The notes under the pieces were generated by a model. The model made no database searches. It was not told the DNA's origin and saw only the letters and a program-made list of their open reading frames with translations. A stretch of 64,000 nucleotides of DNA from NCBI GenBank assembly GCA_031769625.1, contig JAUIMM010000736.1:1670001-1734000 (forward strand). The letters run 5' to 3'. Made by a program: the position numbers and the translations under genes. Source of the DNA: Taudactylus pleione. Its lineage: Eukaryota; Chordata; Amphibia; Anura; Myobatrachidae. Below, piece after piece: positions 61,401 to 64,000 of the stretch; position 1 is the first letter of the stretch, and each line of letters opens with the position of its first letter.

Positions 61401-64000
61401 CTTATCTGAGCCAAAGCAGTGTAATGCTGGGTACACACTGGCTGCTAGATCAGCTGTTCAACTGAATGTGCGATATATACTGTGTACCAGCATATACACT
61501 ATGTATGCTGAGATTTATTAAGTCTTCGTTCAGACTTGTCGTGTCGGCTGGCAGCACAGCTGATGGCATATATATCTGCAGATACATTATGCTGTATGTA
61601 CAGGCAGTCAGCCGACCTCCCATACCCTTGCTGCAGATACCGCCGGTTACTGACATCACAACTGGGCGAGCACATGTAAGTGCCCATCCAGTTGCGACGT
61701 CAACCTGCAGTTAATGGAATCTGCCCCAAGACTACATGTCTCAATTTAGCAAAGGATTTTCACCTGCGTAGGATATTACAAGAATAACAGACATCACCAT
61801 ATGAATGTTTCTTAATGCACAAGATATCTCTGTAATGCAGATTACAATTCTTTTTTACCAGTTCTCAGAAAGATCCTTAGAAGACTCATCATCACTATCA
61901 CTGATGACAATGGTGTCATTGTAGATGTCATGACCATTTGTCATTCCATTTTGCTGTGGAGGAACTTTTACTTCCAAAATAATACACTCCAACCTGAAAC
62001 AAAAAAAAGACTGAATCAGCAATAATCAGACCTTAGAAAAAGCAAGTATGGACAGGTTTGTACTGCTTGAGGGATACGTCAAACATTGTGCGTGATTGAA
62101 CTTCAGTTACCTTCTTTGTTCTCTACCATGCTGGATTTCTAAATCAGCAAAACAATAAAAGTCTCATGATGGATAACGAGCTGACTACAGGAGAACAGAG
62201 GGCGGGTAAACAAAATGTACAGCTACAAACTTTACTGACTATATACATATGATATTCTGTCCTTTGACTCAAATTTACAGATCTATACAAAAAAATGTTA
62301 CACAAACACTGATGAATTACTATGCAATATACAAATAGCTGTTTGTTCCTTCTGCTACAGATTCAGAGGCAGCGAGTCATGAAACAAGCAGCCCTTGATC
62401 ACTGATAATAAATGCAAAACAATAATTGGTGCTCTGGTGTACACAATGTGAAAATAGGAAAATATTGAAAGAGCACATAAAGCCACTATTTGCCATTAAT
62501 ATATACATATGGCTGTGTATTACGTACAGGACTATACTACAAAAAAAAAAAAAAAATTTTTACGTTTCCACCATGCTCTCCTTCATGTATGTGGATCAAT
62601 AGTAACTGAGGGCCTGATTCAGTAAGGATCGCTATTGCGTATGCAGCTGGGAATTCGCACAAAACTCAGCCGCGAAGGTATGCTAATGCCTGACACATCT
62701 TAACTGGTATAGAGACGCCCACTGCTGCTTTCTCACATCCGTAATACCTCGCACGCCTGCGTTCACACACAATTTACACCAGATCTGACCAGCCGCAGAA
62801 ACAAAGTGTTGTCGCACGCAGTGAGTACTCAAGCTGCATATGCAAACGCAGTGACTAATTTACGCGCGCCCATGAAACAGCGTTCAGACGGACAGACACT
62901 CCTGCATTTATCCAACCACTCCTACGTCCCCACCCCCAAACGCTCACAGCCTGTCACTCACTCTGCAATGGATTCCCTAGTGCATCCATAATCGCAGCAC
63001 ATGTGCAGTCCATTATGCAGTGATAAACAATCGCTCAGTCTGCATACGTAATTGCAATTGCCTACGCTGCTGAATCAGGCCCTTAGATAACTGAATTATC
63101 TGCTTTTGACTTGAATGAGATCCCATCTGGATACAAATCTGAGACAAGGTGAAGCTGCCTTTATTTTCTAACAAAATTGTAGTGAAATGTTAGATTTAAT
63201 AAAAAAATACATTTTACCTTCTTGATTTACACTTCAGTTATTTATAATTTTTTTTACATGCATTACATGCACACAGAGAAAACAGTAGCACTCAGAAACC
63301 CAGAGCACAGGTAAATATAGCTAAACAGTGCTATAAATATATGGTCATACACCTAGTGCTTATAGCCTTGATAAAGATCCATACAAAGTTTGTACTGTCT
63401 ATGGGGATATAAATATAAGCAGTTTTTTCACCTTATACCATGAGCTGGATTAGTTACACAAGAGATGGATAGATATCTATCACATGTTGTAACAAGATGC
63501 AACACCCAACAGACTGGAAATCACTGCTTTATCTGCTTTTTTACTTTATTTAATGCACACTCATTCCACAGCACTTTTAAAGAGAATAATTAGCCAGTCG
63601 CATCAGTCCCTGCCCCAGTGGAGCTAATCTATATTCCCTACCATATGTACACACACACAGTGTGGGAATATAATGAACCTAATAGAATTTTATGTGGATT
63701 GTTGGAGGAAACCCATGCAAGCATAGGGAGAACATACAAATTCCAGCATGGTGAATTTTACAATGCAGTGAAATGTGTTGCCTGGTTTGCATACAGTTAA
63801 ACACACTGTATACAAGTACATATCTGTGAACCAACCCTTATAAATTTATTGAAAGCATGCTACTAGAACATAAAGTCTAAAATAAATATCCTAAATGAAC
63901 ACAGGTGCTTATGGTGTTACTGGGGTCTATCGAGACATTACCTTGCACCATTATTTCTCAATACATCTACAATTTCACCAACAAAGAAACGGTCCTTCAT
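1324..64000 (-). CDS. BAZ1A: BAZ1A (ACF1) gene, internal part, 18 exons
   Basis: BAZ1A is the large regulatory subunit of the nuclear ACF and CHRAC complexes. It partners the ISWI ATPase SMARCA5 to space nucleosomes. Eighteen minus-strand exons were placed by translated similarity to vertebrate BAZ1A as I remember it, each with AG acceptor and GT donor and with matching codon phase. In transcript order they are 64000-63942, 61993-61859, 59796-59695, 55696-55609, 47081-46959, 45227-45158, 32662-32520, 28710-28615, 28446-28308, 27938-27792, 26858-26763, 26109-25885, 25123-24958, 23800-23693, 12336-12233, 9447-8902, 2069-1909 and 1487-1324. They encode about 890 residues without a stop. WAC-domain end, DDT, WHIM1 and WHIM2/3 regions are present. 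The start lies right of the window; PHD finger and bromodomain lie left of it. The paralogue BAZ1B is less likely because the DDT and WHIM exons read as BAZ1A almost residue for residue. Confidence 0.96.
1909..2069 (-). CDS. BAZ1A: BAZ1A exon: C-terminal part of WSD region
   Basis: A 161-bp exon encoding TWRGRS, then [20 protein letters not shown] and FQGTLGAVK, almost the same as the mammalian sequence. Acceptor is tgtag|A, donor AAG|gtattt, phase 0 out. It lies 6.8 kb downstream of the previous exon. Confidence 0.96.
2160..2420 (-). mobile_element. DIRS-like right-end fragment (degenerate)
   Basis: Contains tttctctgaatccacttggg followed by ggacatc and gggtatag, the outer part of a right terminal repeat, then cctccccctctatg and, near 2390, an aaaagaggtaagc motif like the internal complementary region. 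Only the terminal portion survives, again minus-sense. Confidence 0.6.
3136..3857. repeat. 361-bp tandem duplication (two copies)
   Basis: The sequence starting aaaacactgtgcctttcaaa at about 3136 is repeated from about 3497, 361 bases later, to about 3857. I noticed only one or two substitutions (for example tatacataag versus tatatataag). Each unit contains about 185 bp of flank plus the 3' end of the LINE remnant, so the duplication is younger than the LINE insertion. Confidence 0.95.
3325..6010 (-). mobile_element. LINE remnant (L1/Tx1-like), internally deleted
   Basis: At the low end a T-run followed by aattcagtaattttattggt reads on the minus strand as a LINE 3' end with an A-tail. At the high end (5500-5900) a GC-rich block with two copies of a gccatcttg-type motif resembles an L1-class 5' UTR. 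A minus-strand frame at 4681-5304 starts with a short coiled-coil-like segment ([10 protein letters not shown]) that could be ORF1. No reverse transcriptase is visible, so most of ORF2 is missing. Family assignment is tentative. Confidence 0.5.
4557..4631. repeat. TA/CA microsatellite
   Basis: Alternating (AC), (AT) about 18 units, (ACAT) and (AC) tracts. Confidence 0.95.
6753..7485 (-). mobile_element. Tc1/mariner element, 3' half
   Basis: Starts with the typical terminal repeat cagtgcatccagacagtatt next to a TA target. The transposase coding remnant is on the minus strand. The 5' half is missing: at about 7485 the sequence switches directly to DIRS ORF1 remnant. Confidence 0.9.
7000..7480 (-). 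pseudogene. Tc1 transposase, C-terminal catalytic half (broken)
   Basis: Minus-strand frames encode [39 protein letters not shown] and [13 protein letters not shown], then in a second frame [20 protein letters not shown]. This is the DDE-type transposase core of a Tc1 element: the second Asp lies in the DNDPKHT motif and the third acidic position would follow SPDLNPIE. The N-terminal DNA-binding domain is absent and a frameshift separates the last two blocks, so it is not functional. Confidence 0.9.
7494..7745 (-). pseudogene. DIRS ORF1 (gag-like) C-terminal fragment
   Basis: Encodes [17 protein letters not shown] and [15 protein letters not shown], the W-PP-VD-x-x-x-RL ... DRR-E pattern found in ORF1 of vertebrate DIRS elements. 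An acidic serine-rich stretch lies just upstream (minus strand, about 7990-7880). Truncated at the Tc1 junction. Confidence 0.75.
8205..8405 (-). pseudogene. DIRS ORF1 (gag-like) N-terminal fragment
   Basis: The frame starts MAGRGNNNK and continues with a cysteine cluster [20 protein letters not shown] plus NC, the CxxC-type motif typical of DIRS ORF1 N-termini as I recall them. It sits about 410 bp inside the left terminal repeat, as expected for a first ORF. The frame ends at 8205; the rest is broken. Confidence 0.7.
8902..9447 (-). CDS. BAZ1A: BAZ1A exon: WHIM2/WHIM3 (WSD) region
   Basis: The largest exon here, 546 bp. It encodes a basic start, [20 protein letters not shown], a WHIM2-type RRFW...PGLFVEEDY segment, an unconserved Ser/Glu linker and [10 protein letters not shown] with [20 protein letters not shown] (WHIM3). 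Acceptor is cttag|G, donor CCAG|gtattt, phases 1 in and 1 out. The core residues GRDR, PGLF and NRWCF are kept, so the fold should be intact. Confidence 0.97.
9988..10770. mobile_element. long foldback MITE
   Basis: The ends gccgtattcaattagctgcg and the inverse of cacccattgattacggcaac pair, and the whole 780 bp folds back on itself through matching blocks (for example ggcgaaattttcgc, actggagaaaa, ctaaaattgt). No coding capacity. A relative lies at 47360-48022. Confidence 0.85.
10907..11520 (-). mobile_element. DIRS-like element, right end with recombinase tail
   Basis: Right terminus at about 10907 (ccctacctgttaaatccttt, then agtccatgggggacactggg). A degenerate internal complementary region lies at 11173-11245. 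Minus-strand remnants of the tyrosine recombinase C-terminus lie at 11280-11505. The rest of the element is missing. Confidence 0.8.
11280..11505 (-). pseudogene. DIRS tyrosine recombinase C-terminal remnant
   Basis: In broken frames the minus strand reads ATWSPSTL followed by aliphatic/aromatic residues, resembling the A-W-S-S-x-x-T-F block that precedes the catalytic tyrosine in DIRS recombinases. It abuts the internal complementary region, as in complete DIRS elements. Assignment rests on this short motif and on position. Confidence 0.5.
11521..12232. other. BAZ1A intron, possible MITE remnant at 11528-11755
   Basis: A short inverted pair agcaaaatccc / gggattttgct (11528-11580) and a ggttgaacccggg segment suggest an old MITE. 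From 11760 to the exon at 12233 nothing is recognised. Confidence 0.35.
12233..12336 (-). CDS. BAZ1A: BAZ1A exon: acidic linker
   Basis: A 104-bp exon encoding [17 protein letters not shown] and SEDEDGSPP, then a basic KTKK. It corresponds to the acidic serine-rich linker (EREDFDTSIESKD, TEDEDDPG) before the WHIM2/3 exon. Acceptor is cacag|A, donor G|gtaacc. It is a small island: 11.4 kb of intron lies upstream of it (to 23692) and 2.8 kb downstream. Confidence 0.92.
12775..12881. repeat. internal complementary region of interrupted DIRS copy
   Basis: First half is the inverse of the right terminus at 12446-12510; second half is the inverse of the left terminus at 21510-21555. The donor-like motif has decayed to gttaag at 12811. 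Confidence 0.8.
13424..13529. repeat. DIRS internal complementary region
   Basis: 61 bases exactly inverse to 13080-13140, followed by about 46 bases inverse to the outer left end at 18835-18880. At the join, 13463-13500 reads GTAAGT ... pyrimidine tract ... CTAG. Confidence 0.93.
16213..16300. repeat. TA/CA microsatellite
   Basis: (AT)n with (AC)n inside the DIRS copy; a smaller one lies at 15550-15590. Confidence 0.9.
17166..17273 (-). pseudogene. 5S rRNA pseudogene
   Basis: The minus strand starts GCCTACGGCCACACGCCCGA and ends near GGCTT, matching vertebrate 5S rRNA over its whole length except for a deletion of about 12 nt near the 5' end (the CACCCTGAA-type segment is missing; 108 versus about 120 nt). 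Box C (ggatgggagaccgcctgg) is intact, but the box A region carries substitutions (gcagcgccagg for the usual gcagggtcggg). It lies inside a DIRS copy. A 5S-headed SINE is an alternative; no SINE tail was recognised. Confidence 0.88.
17395..17425. repeat. T-rich tract
   Basis: A run of 17 or more T beside an internal duplicate of the DIRS leader; possibly the tail of an insertion. Confidence 0.5.
19137..20630 (+). mobile_element. Tc1/mariner element with duplicated inverted 3' half
   Basis: TA-flanked (19135-36 and 20631-32) with long terminal inverted repeats (cagccatagccaaaagtttt at left, mirrored at right). The right part (19746-20455) carries transposase remnants on the plus strand. The left part (19137-19745) is an inverted copy of the transposase 3' half, so the element has a 3' end at each side. 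It sits in DIRS sequence whose two sides still align across it. Confidence 0.88.
19770..20455 (+). pseudogene. Tc1 transposase, broken
   Basis: Plus-strand fragments: [34 protein letters not shown] (first catalytic Asp), then [18 protein letters not shown] (second Asp) and [20 protein letters not shown] ending KKKGQHCKY before a stop at about 20453. At least two frameshifts or stops (near 20010 and 20220) disrupt it. Confidence 0.85.
21552..23298 (-). mobile_element. DIRS-like deletion derivative, 1.75 kb
   Basis: Right terminus directly abuts the left end of the preceding DIRS copy. Internal complementary region at 21780-21870. Left terminus ends at 23298 (ggttgaaggagaaa). The body has only about 1.4 kb between that region and the left repeat, too short for RT, RNase H and recombinase. 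Sequence has drifted from the 13.1-kb copy, so it is an older or different subfamily. Confidence 0.82.
23693..23800 (-). CDS. BAZ1A: BAZ1A exon: Lys/Glu-rich segment
   Basis: A 108-bp exon encoding [14 protein letters not shown] and [12 protein letters not shown], matching [14 protein letters not shown]. Acceptor is ggcag|G. The donor AGG|gtaatc is chosen because the exon must end in phase 2 to meet the next exon. Confidence 0.93.
24120..24640 (+). pseudogene. LINE reverse transcriptase fragment (L2/CR1-like)
   Basis: Plus-strand broken frames read [41 protein letters not shown] and [12 protein letters not shown]. This follows the order of the C-terminal RT part in L2/CR1-type LINEs (K-TE-L, DS-L-F--HI, KTLVHA, RLDYCNSL). 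Multiple stops; no 5' or 3' end was found. Confidence 0.7.
24958..25123 (-). CDS. BAZ1A: BAZ1A exon: helix bundle and charged coil
   Basis: A 166-bp exon beginning [20 protein letters not shown] and ending [16 protein letters not shown], almost the same as the mammalian protein. Acceptor is cttag|A, donor CCAG|gtttgt. The in-frame ATG upstream at 25139 is intronic. Confidence 0.96.
25245..25776. mobile_element. MITE with internal insertion
   Basis: Ends ggttctcaaactcggtcctc and the inverse of ggccaagtttgagaacc. A 195-bp version lies at 31851-32045, so about 0.3 kb between roughly 25350 and 25650 is extra sequence with its own repeated motifs. Confidence 0.8.
25885..26109 (-). CDS. BAZ1A: BAZ1A exon: WHIM1 motif
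   Basis: A 225-bp exon encoding [20 protein letters not shown], then [11 protein letters not shown] and DDACMELRL. This is the WHIM1 region, predicted in the family to contact the ISWI subunit and linker DNA. Acceptor is cctag|G, donor CCTG|gtgaga. The intron start resembles the next exon start (shared 10-base GAGAAGCTGA). Confidence 0.97.
26110..26762. other. BAZ1A intron, no feature seen
   Basis: Unique-looking intron sequence apart from short A-rich runs. Confidence 0.5.
26763..26858 (-). CDS. BAZ1A: BAZ1A exon: linker DDT to WHIM1
   Basis: A 96-bp exon encoding [10 protein letters not shown] and [17 protein letters not shown], a highly conserved helix between DDT and WHIM1. Acceptor is tacag|G, donor G|gtgtgt, phases 1 in and 1 out. 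Confidence 0.96.
26859..27791. other. BAZ1A intron, no feature seen
   Basis: Intron between the DDT and linker exons; no repeat family or RNA gene recognised. Confidence 0.5.
27792..27938 (-). CDS. BAZ1A: BAZ1A exon: second half of DDT domain
   Basis: A 147-bp exon encoding [22 protein letters not shown] and the acidic [11 protein letters not shown], a near-exact match to the DDT C-terminal half. Acceptor is tacag|A. The donor AAAAG|gtcata is weak, but it is the only GT that joins the next exon in frame (Gly codon split 1|2). Reading through it would add 31 codons and then a stop. Confidence 0.95.
27993..28282. mobile_element. MITE filling a short BAZ1A intron
   Basis: Terminal repeats ggggcacatccactagatga and the inverse of cgattccctagtggatgtgc. 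It takes up about 290 of the 369 bp between the two DDT-encoding exons. Confidence 0.85.
28308..28446 (-). CDS. BAZ1A: BAZ1A exon: first half of DDT domain
   Basis: A 139-bp exon starting [14 protein letters not shown] and continuing [13 protein letters not shown], the N-terminal helices of the DDT domain. In this family the DDT region helps bind the ISWI ATPase and DNA. Acceptor is ttcag|G, donor G|gtatgt, phase 1 out. Confidence 0.97.
28615..28710 (-). CDS. BAZ1A: BAZ1A exon: segment before the DDT domain
   Basis: A 96-bp, 32-codon exon in phase 0. It encodes [16 protein letters not shown] and DDMECDDLK, nearly the same as the mammalian protein just upstream of the DDT domain. Acceptor is ttcag|G, donor AAG|gtaagc. 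Confidence 0.96.
28840..29261 (-). mobile_element. possible DIRS-like terminal fragment
   Basis: Contains gcctctcccttctacatccc and aagcagagaggagaa, in the order seen in the right terminal repeat of other copies (cctccccctctatgcccc ... gagcagagaggag). The outer end is not clear. Confidence 0.4.
29852..30070 (-). pseudogene. DIRS RNase H-linked fragment
   Basis: Contains [20 protein letters not shown], equivalent to the A-x-FHSRPLQ-x-x-LL--WN segment after RT in DIRS elements; the 33-kb copy reads [18 protein letters not shown] at the same place. Confidence 0.7.
30520..30911 (-). pseudogene. DIRS reverse transcriptase fragment
   Basis: The frame from 30911 contains [16 protein letters not shown] (motif A, catalytic Asp in SIDIK) and [14 protein letters not shown] second frame near 30560-30575 reads TYLDNLMVK, the YLDD-type motif C with the second Asp replaced by Asn. 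Frames shift between the motifs, so it is dead. Confidence 0.85.
31280..31640. mobile_element. MITE-like segment
   Basis: GC-rich insert with internal inverted blocks (aatcacaatcaaaatatgattgtgatcagc) and a tgatgtatggggccctta end seen in foldback elements. Left end not resolved. Confidence 0.4.
31851..32045. mobile_element. 195-bp MITE
   Basis: Ends ggttctcaaactcagtcctc and the inverse of acatagtttgagaacc; same family as 25245-25776 and the half copy at 42592-42697. Confidence 0.85.
32520..32662 (-). CDS. BAZ1A: BAZ1A exon: Lys/Glu-rich coiled coil
   Basis: A 143-bp exon rich in Lys, Arg and Glu (for example [16 protein letters not shown]), corresponding to the KKKEEKERLKVEREK coiled coil before the DDT domain. 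First two bases complete a Glu codon. Acceptor is gtcag|A. The donor is the less usual AAG|gttggc. It is separated from the previous exon by a 12.5-kb intron that holds DIRS copies. Confidence 0.92.
32757..32937. mobile_element. 180-bp foldback MITE
   Basis: Terminal repeats ggggtaaattaactaaagtg and the inverse of cactttagtaaatttaccc, with the inner pair gttgcccatagcaaccaatc. A decayed relative lies at 52475-52600. This motif is common in frog genomes as I remember them. Confidence 0.9.
33352..33466. repeat. DIRS internal complementary region
   Basis: First part is the inverse of the right end (33018-33080) and second part the inverse of the left end (38783-38827). At the join, 33396-33431 reads GTAAGT ... 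pyrimidine tract ... TTCAG. Confidence 0.93.
33500..34450 (-). pseudogene. DIRS tyrosine recombinase region (degenerate)
   Basis: The last coding segment before the internal complementary region. In one frame at about 33590-33560 it reads [12 protein letters not shown], the block next to the catalytic tyrosine in DIRS recombinases. Upstream frames (34257-33871, 34450-34181) are open but scrambled. Position supports the call more than residues do. Confidence 0.55.
34546..34740 (-). pseudogene. DIRS linker with APDWP-type motif
   Basis: Contains [19 protein letters not shown] and [11 protein letters not shown]. The APxWPRxPWxxDL ... DLLSQGP pattern lies between RNase H and recombinase in DIRS elements as I recall them. 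Confidence 0.7.
35140..35421 (-). pseudogene. DIRS RNase H-linked fragment
   Basis: Encodes [20 protein letters not shown] downstream of RT, equivalent to the fragment at 29852-30070. Confidence 0.7.
35579..36004 (-). pseudogene. DIRS reverse transcriptase fragment
   Basis: Two overlapping frames carry RT motifs: [12 protein letters not shown] (motif A, catalytic Asp near 35831), LRFAV and [13 protein letters not shown] (motif B), then in the other frame [17 protein letters not shown] (motif C near 35634, YLDD changed to YLDG). The frame switch and the loss of the second motif C Asp mark it as inactive. Confidence 0.88.
36297..36840 (-). pseudogene. DIRS ORF1 (gag-like) fragment
   Basis: The frame near 36800-36750 reads [19 protein letters not shown], aligning with [19 protein letters not shown] of the copy at 7.5 kb. 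The frame 36602-36297 contains [15 protein letters not shown], the [11 protein letters not shown] block typical of DIRS ORF1. Broken by stops. Confidence 0.8.
39010..39535 (+). mobile_element. Tc1/mariner 3' half
   Basis: Same family as 19137-20630. It encodes [18 protein letters not shown] and, in another frame, [13 protein letters not shown] and [20 protein letters not shown], then the 3' UTR and most of the terminal repeat, ending at tttgtgaaaacc. The N-terminal half is missing. Confidence 0.88.
39540..40262 (-). mobile_element. DIRS-like RT fragment without ends
   Basis: Minus-strand frames include [18 protein letters not shown] near 39790-39740 (motif C, YMDN) and FMASMDIIA near 39895 (motif A). 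No terminal repeat is present; it lies between a Tc1 half and the right end of another DIRS copy. Confidence 0.7.
40268..42030 (-). mobile_element. DIRS-like deletion derivative, 1.76 kb
   Basis: Right end at about 40268 (aacgggatttttgtactttc) and left end near 42030 (agtgtccccaagtttggatg, then aatgagaagga). The terminal repeats pair through gctcattcagtttcctcaac and its counterpart at 40340-40375. Only half of an internal complementary region is visible (40500-40560). No coding motifs. Confidence 0.75.
42592..42697. mobile_element. MITE half copy
   Basis: Right half of the family at 31851-32045 (cgctgacacattttaaaagt to gtttgagaacc). Confidence 0.8.
42756..42894. mobile_element. hAT-type MITE
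   Basis: Ends caggggtaggcaatgc and the inverse of gttgcctatcccctg, with inner pair tgccctagcag / ttgcagggcatgc. The CAGGGGT start is typical of hAT elements. Confidence 0.8.
43005..43145. repeat. degenerate minisatellite
   Basis: About four imperfect units built on gtggaatatgaatttg...acatactgtg, roughly 30-38 bp each. Confidence 0.6.
43146..44772. other. BAZ1A intron, no feature seen
   Basis: AT-rich intron. A short minus-strand open frame at 44099-44302 has no recognised relatives. Confidence 0.4.
44774..44939. repeat. 166-bp near-perfect palindrome
   Basis: Arm one starts cagtcccaacaataaagctc and arm two ends with its inverse (ttgttgggactg). The arms (about 73 bp each, few mismatches) surround a centre with attgtaaacaat. 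It could extrude a cruciform or be a compact foldback element. Confidence 0.92.
44969..45010. repeat. poly-T / poly-G / CCCGCGGGG block
   Basis: A T-run passes into about 20 G, then cccgcggggggttt. Long homopolymers next to a palindrome raise the possibility of a sequencing or assembly artefact. Confidence 0.8.
45158..45227 (-). CDS. BAZ1A: BAZ1A exon: start of charged helical region
   Basis: A 70-bp exon encoding [15 protein letters not shown], likely the beginning of the long charged coiled-coil. Residue identity with the mammalian protein is low, so placement rests on phase (0 in, 1 out), good splice sites (aaag acceptor, gtaaga donor) and order between certain exons. Confidence 0.85.
45414..45804. 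mobile_element. MITE (gctgggtacacactgg family)
   Basis: Left end tatgctgggtacacactggc; right end is the inverse of gtttacccaagcttta. Related fragments at 61424-61735 and 59937-60040. Confidence 0.7.
46018..46221. mobile_element. palindromic MITE, 204 bp
   Basis: ggggcacatttatcaacgac at left against gttgataaatgggcc at right, with inner arms ctccagccaatcagc / ggattggctggag. Nearly the whole element folds into one hairpin. Confidence 0.9.
46604..46761. mobile_element. hAT-type MITE
   Basis: Ends caggggtgagcaac and the inverse of gcccactccta. Flanked by gtttacac (46596-46603) and gtttacat (46762-46769), an 8-bp target duplication with one change. Confidence 0.85.
46959..47081 (-). CDS. BAZ1A: BAZ1A exon: YFPDEPP segment
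   Basis: A 123-bp exon of exactly 41 codons in phase 0. It encodes [11 protein letters not shown], matching the conserved YFFPDDPPTF of vertebrate BAZ1A. The following SRRSITNKP part is poorly conserved. Acceptor is tttag|G, donor CAG|gtatgt. Confidence 0.93.
47360..48022. mobile_element. MITE related to 9988-10770
   Basis: Right end aaaactaattgaataccacc and the inner phrase gcacccattttcaagtaccc parallel the long foldback MITE at 10 kb (gcacccattttaatgtaccc). Left end uncertain. Confidence 0.55.
48630..48814. mobile_element. hAT-type MITE with perfect target duplication
   Basis: Ends caggggttcccaacc and the inverse of ggttgggaaacactg, flanked on both sides by atctaagg (48622-48629 and 48815-48822). 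Confidence 0.92.
49393..51481 (+). mobile_element. Tc1/mariner element split by an unidentified insertion
   Basis: TA-flanked. The 5' terminal repeat (cagtcttggccaaaagtttt) and leader run to about 49735; the 3' transposase tail and terminal repeat run from about 51080 to 51481 (SILK-type region decayed, then the same 3' UTR as in the 19-kb copy). The middle of the gene is replaced by about 1.35 kb of unrelated AT-rich sequence. Confidence 0.82.
49736..51080. mobile_element. unidentified insertion in Tc1, with internal duplication
   Basis: AT-rich, no coding potential. Segments 50356-50538 and 50764-50948 are imperfect direct repeats 408 bp apart (sharing acacattggtttgtgag and attctgactgatcaattc). 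Family not recognised. Confidence 0.45.
51607..51970. repeat. minisatellite, about 35-bp unit
   Basis: Roughly ten imperfect units built on gaggtgagggaggggaatgt followed by gttacta. Confidence 0.85.
52475..52599. mobile_element. decayed foldback MITE
   Basis: Inner arms gttgcccatagcaaccaatc and attgctatgggcaac, the same family as 32757-32937. Confidence 0.75.
52600..52983. mobile_element. MITE, 384 bp
   Basis: Ends ttatgctggccatacaccta and the inverse of caggtgtatggccggcatta, with further complementary blocks inside (gcacaggatctgtcgtatg / cgatcctgtgc). Confidence 0.88.
53100..53612 (-). mobile_element. DIRS-like left end, solo fragment
   Basis: 53487-53612 follows the left terminal repeat pattern (gtggggtatagaaggggaag, tttaaagtgacaagctcc, tataccccagtgatccagtg, gaacgagaaa). 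The preceding leader resembles that of the copy ending at 23298 (gcacttagaaaaa). No body remains. Confidence 0.65.
53625..54472. other. BAZ1A intron, no feature seen
   Basis: No recognised repeat or gene. Confidence 0.4.
54473..54655. mobile_element. MITE fragment
   Basis: Starts ggggtatatttactaaagta and repeats atatttactaacag inside, as in foldback elements; the right end is missing. Confidence 0.4.
55406..55442. repeat. (AC)n microsatellite
   Basis: About 18 AC units. Confidence 0.97.
55609..55696 (-). CDS. BAZ1A: BAZ1A exon: conserved helical segment
   Basis: An 88-bp exon encoding a conserved helix containing [11 protein letters not shown], equivalent to KLKLFLKQHCE in the mammalian protein. 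Acceptor is tctag|T, donor AAG|gtaatg. It ends in phase 0. No domain name applies to this part. Confidence 0.94.
55819..56117. mobile_element. hAT-type non-autonomous element
   Basis: Ends cagtggtccccaaactgtgc and the inverse of aagtttgggaacctctg, flanked by identical 8-bp atttaggg (55811-55818 and 56118-56125). It lies 122 bp from the splice acceptor of the exon at 55609-55696. Confidence 0.94.
56216..57395. mobile_element. GC-rich non-autonomous element, 1.2 kb
   Basis: Ends ttaaccacttgcctggcat and, inverted, ttataaccacttaactgac. The interior is GC-rich with a ctatataagaggg TATA-like site at 56352 and repeated gatgcgacca motifs. Open frames here look like chance products of high GC. Confidence 0.55.
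57464..57819. mobile_element. foldback MITE, 356 bp
   Basis: Ends acactaaagctgcatacaca and the inverse of tgtatgcacctttagtgtt. The interior is built from repeated aacgatttt / aaaatcgtt blocks. Confidence 0.92.
57820..58636. other. BAZ1A intron, no feature seen
   Basis: A block at 58255-58380 (aaaggcatccaacccatttt) looks like an old dispersed repeat, family not recognised. Confidence 0.35.
58637..59467 (-). mobile_element. Tc1-like element, 831 bp, second family
   Basis: TA-flanked with terminal repeats of about 26 bp (cactgaagtgacaagtcatg against the inverse of catgacttttggcacttcaa). It carries transposase pieces on the minus strand and is internally deleted: a full Tc1 would be about 1.3-1.6 kb. 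Confidence 0.85.
58673..59340 (-). pseudogene. Tc1-like transposase, broken
   Basis: Minus-strand fragments in order: [20 protein letters not shown] (helix-turn-helix), [36 protein letters not shown], then [20 protein letters not shown] (first catalytic Asp in WSDE) and [13 protein letters not shown]. The C-terminal third with the remaining catalytic residues is missing, and frames shift between blocks. Confidence 0.85.
59695..59796 (-). CDS. BAZ1A: BAZ1A exon: basic linker
   Basis: A 102-bp exon starting with a lysine-rich patch (WKKKN), then LLKYKVTP, matching the family segment LFKYKVQP. Acceptor is tttag|G, donor AG|gtatgc, phases 2 in and 2 out. Confidence 0.93.
59937..60040. mobile_element. 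MITE fragment
   Basis: agctgggtaaacactaggat, a left end of the family at 45414. Confidence 0.5.
60041..61423. other. BAZ1A intron, no feature seen
   Basis: Nothing recognised on either strand. Confidence 0.4.
61424..61735. mobile_element. MITE fragment (gctgggtacacactgg family)
   Basis: Shares taatgctgggtacacactgg and cggctggcagcacagctgat with the copy at 45414-45804 (cggctgtgctgcacagctga). Confidence 0.65.
61859..61993 (-). CDS. BAZ1A: BAZ1A exon: acidic serine-rich linker after WAC
   Basis: A 135-bp exon whose first base completes the Arg codon of the previous exon. It encodes LECIILEV near the start and the acidic stretch [10 protein letters not shown], equivalent to the family's ISDSDDSE linker (possible CK2-type serine cluster, inference). 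Acceptor is tttcag|G, donor TG|gtaaaa, phase 2 out. Confidence 0.93.
62609..63084. mobile_element. MITE, 476 bp
   Basis: Ends gggcctgattcagtaaggat and the inverse of gctgaatcaggcccttag. Confidence 0.88.
63085..63941. other. BAZ1A intron, no feature seen
   Basis: AT-rich. Contains aggaaacccatgcaagcata and gggagaacatacaaattcc near 63708-63745, a phrase also present at 17595-17625 (atgcaagcacagggagaaca), so a shared old repeat of unknown family. Confidence 0.4.
63942..64000 (-). CDS. BAZ1A: BAZ1A exon: end of WAC domain (partial at window edge)
   Basis: The translation ends in VLRNNGAR, matching the C-terminal edge of the BAZ1A WAC domain, a DNA-binding region near the N-terminus. The donor is AG|gtaatg and the exon ends in phase 2. 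The exon continues beyond position 64000. The ATG visible at the very edge is an internal methionine codon, not the gene start, because similarity continues upstream in the family. Confidence 0.9.

Noticed and set aside
1..64000. CRISPR array, operons or bacterial genes
   Set aside because: Intron-exon structure, vertebrate gene and eukaryotic transposons throughout; repeats are transposons, microsatellites and minisatellites, none spaced like CRISPR.
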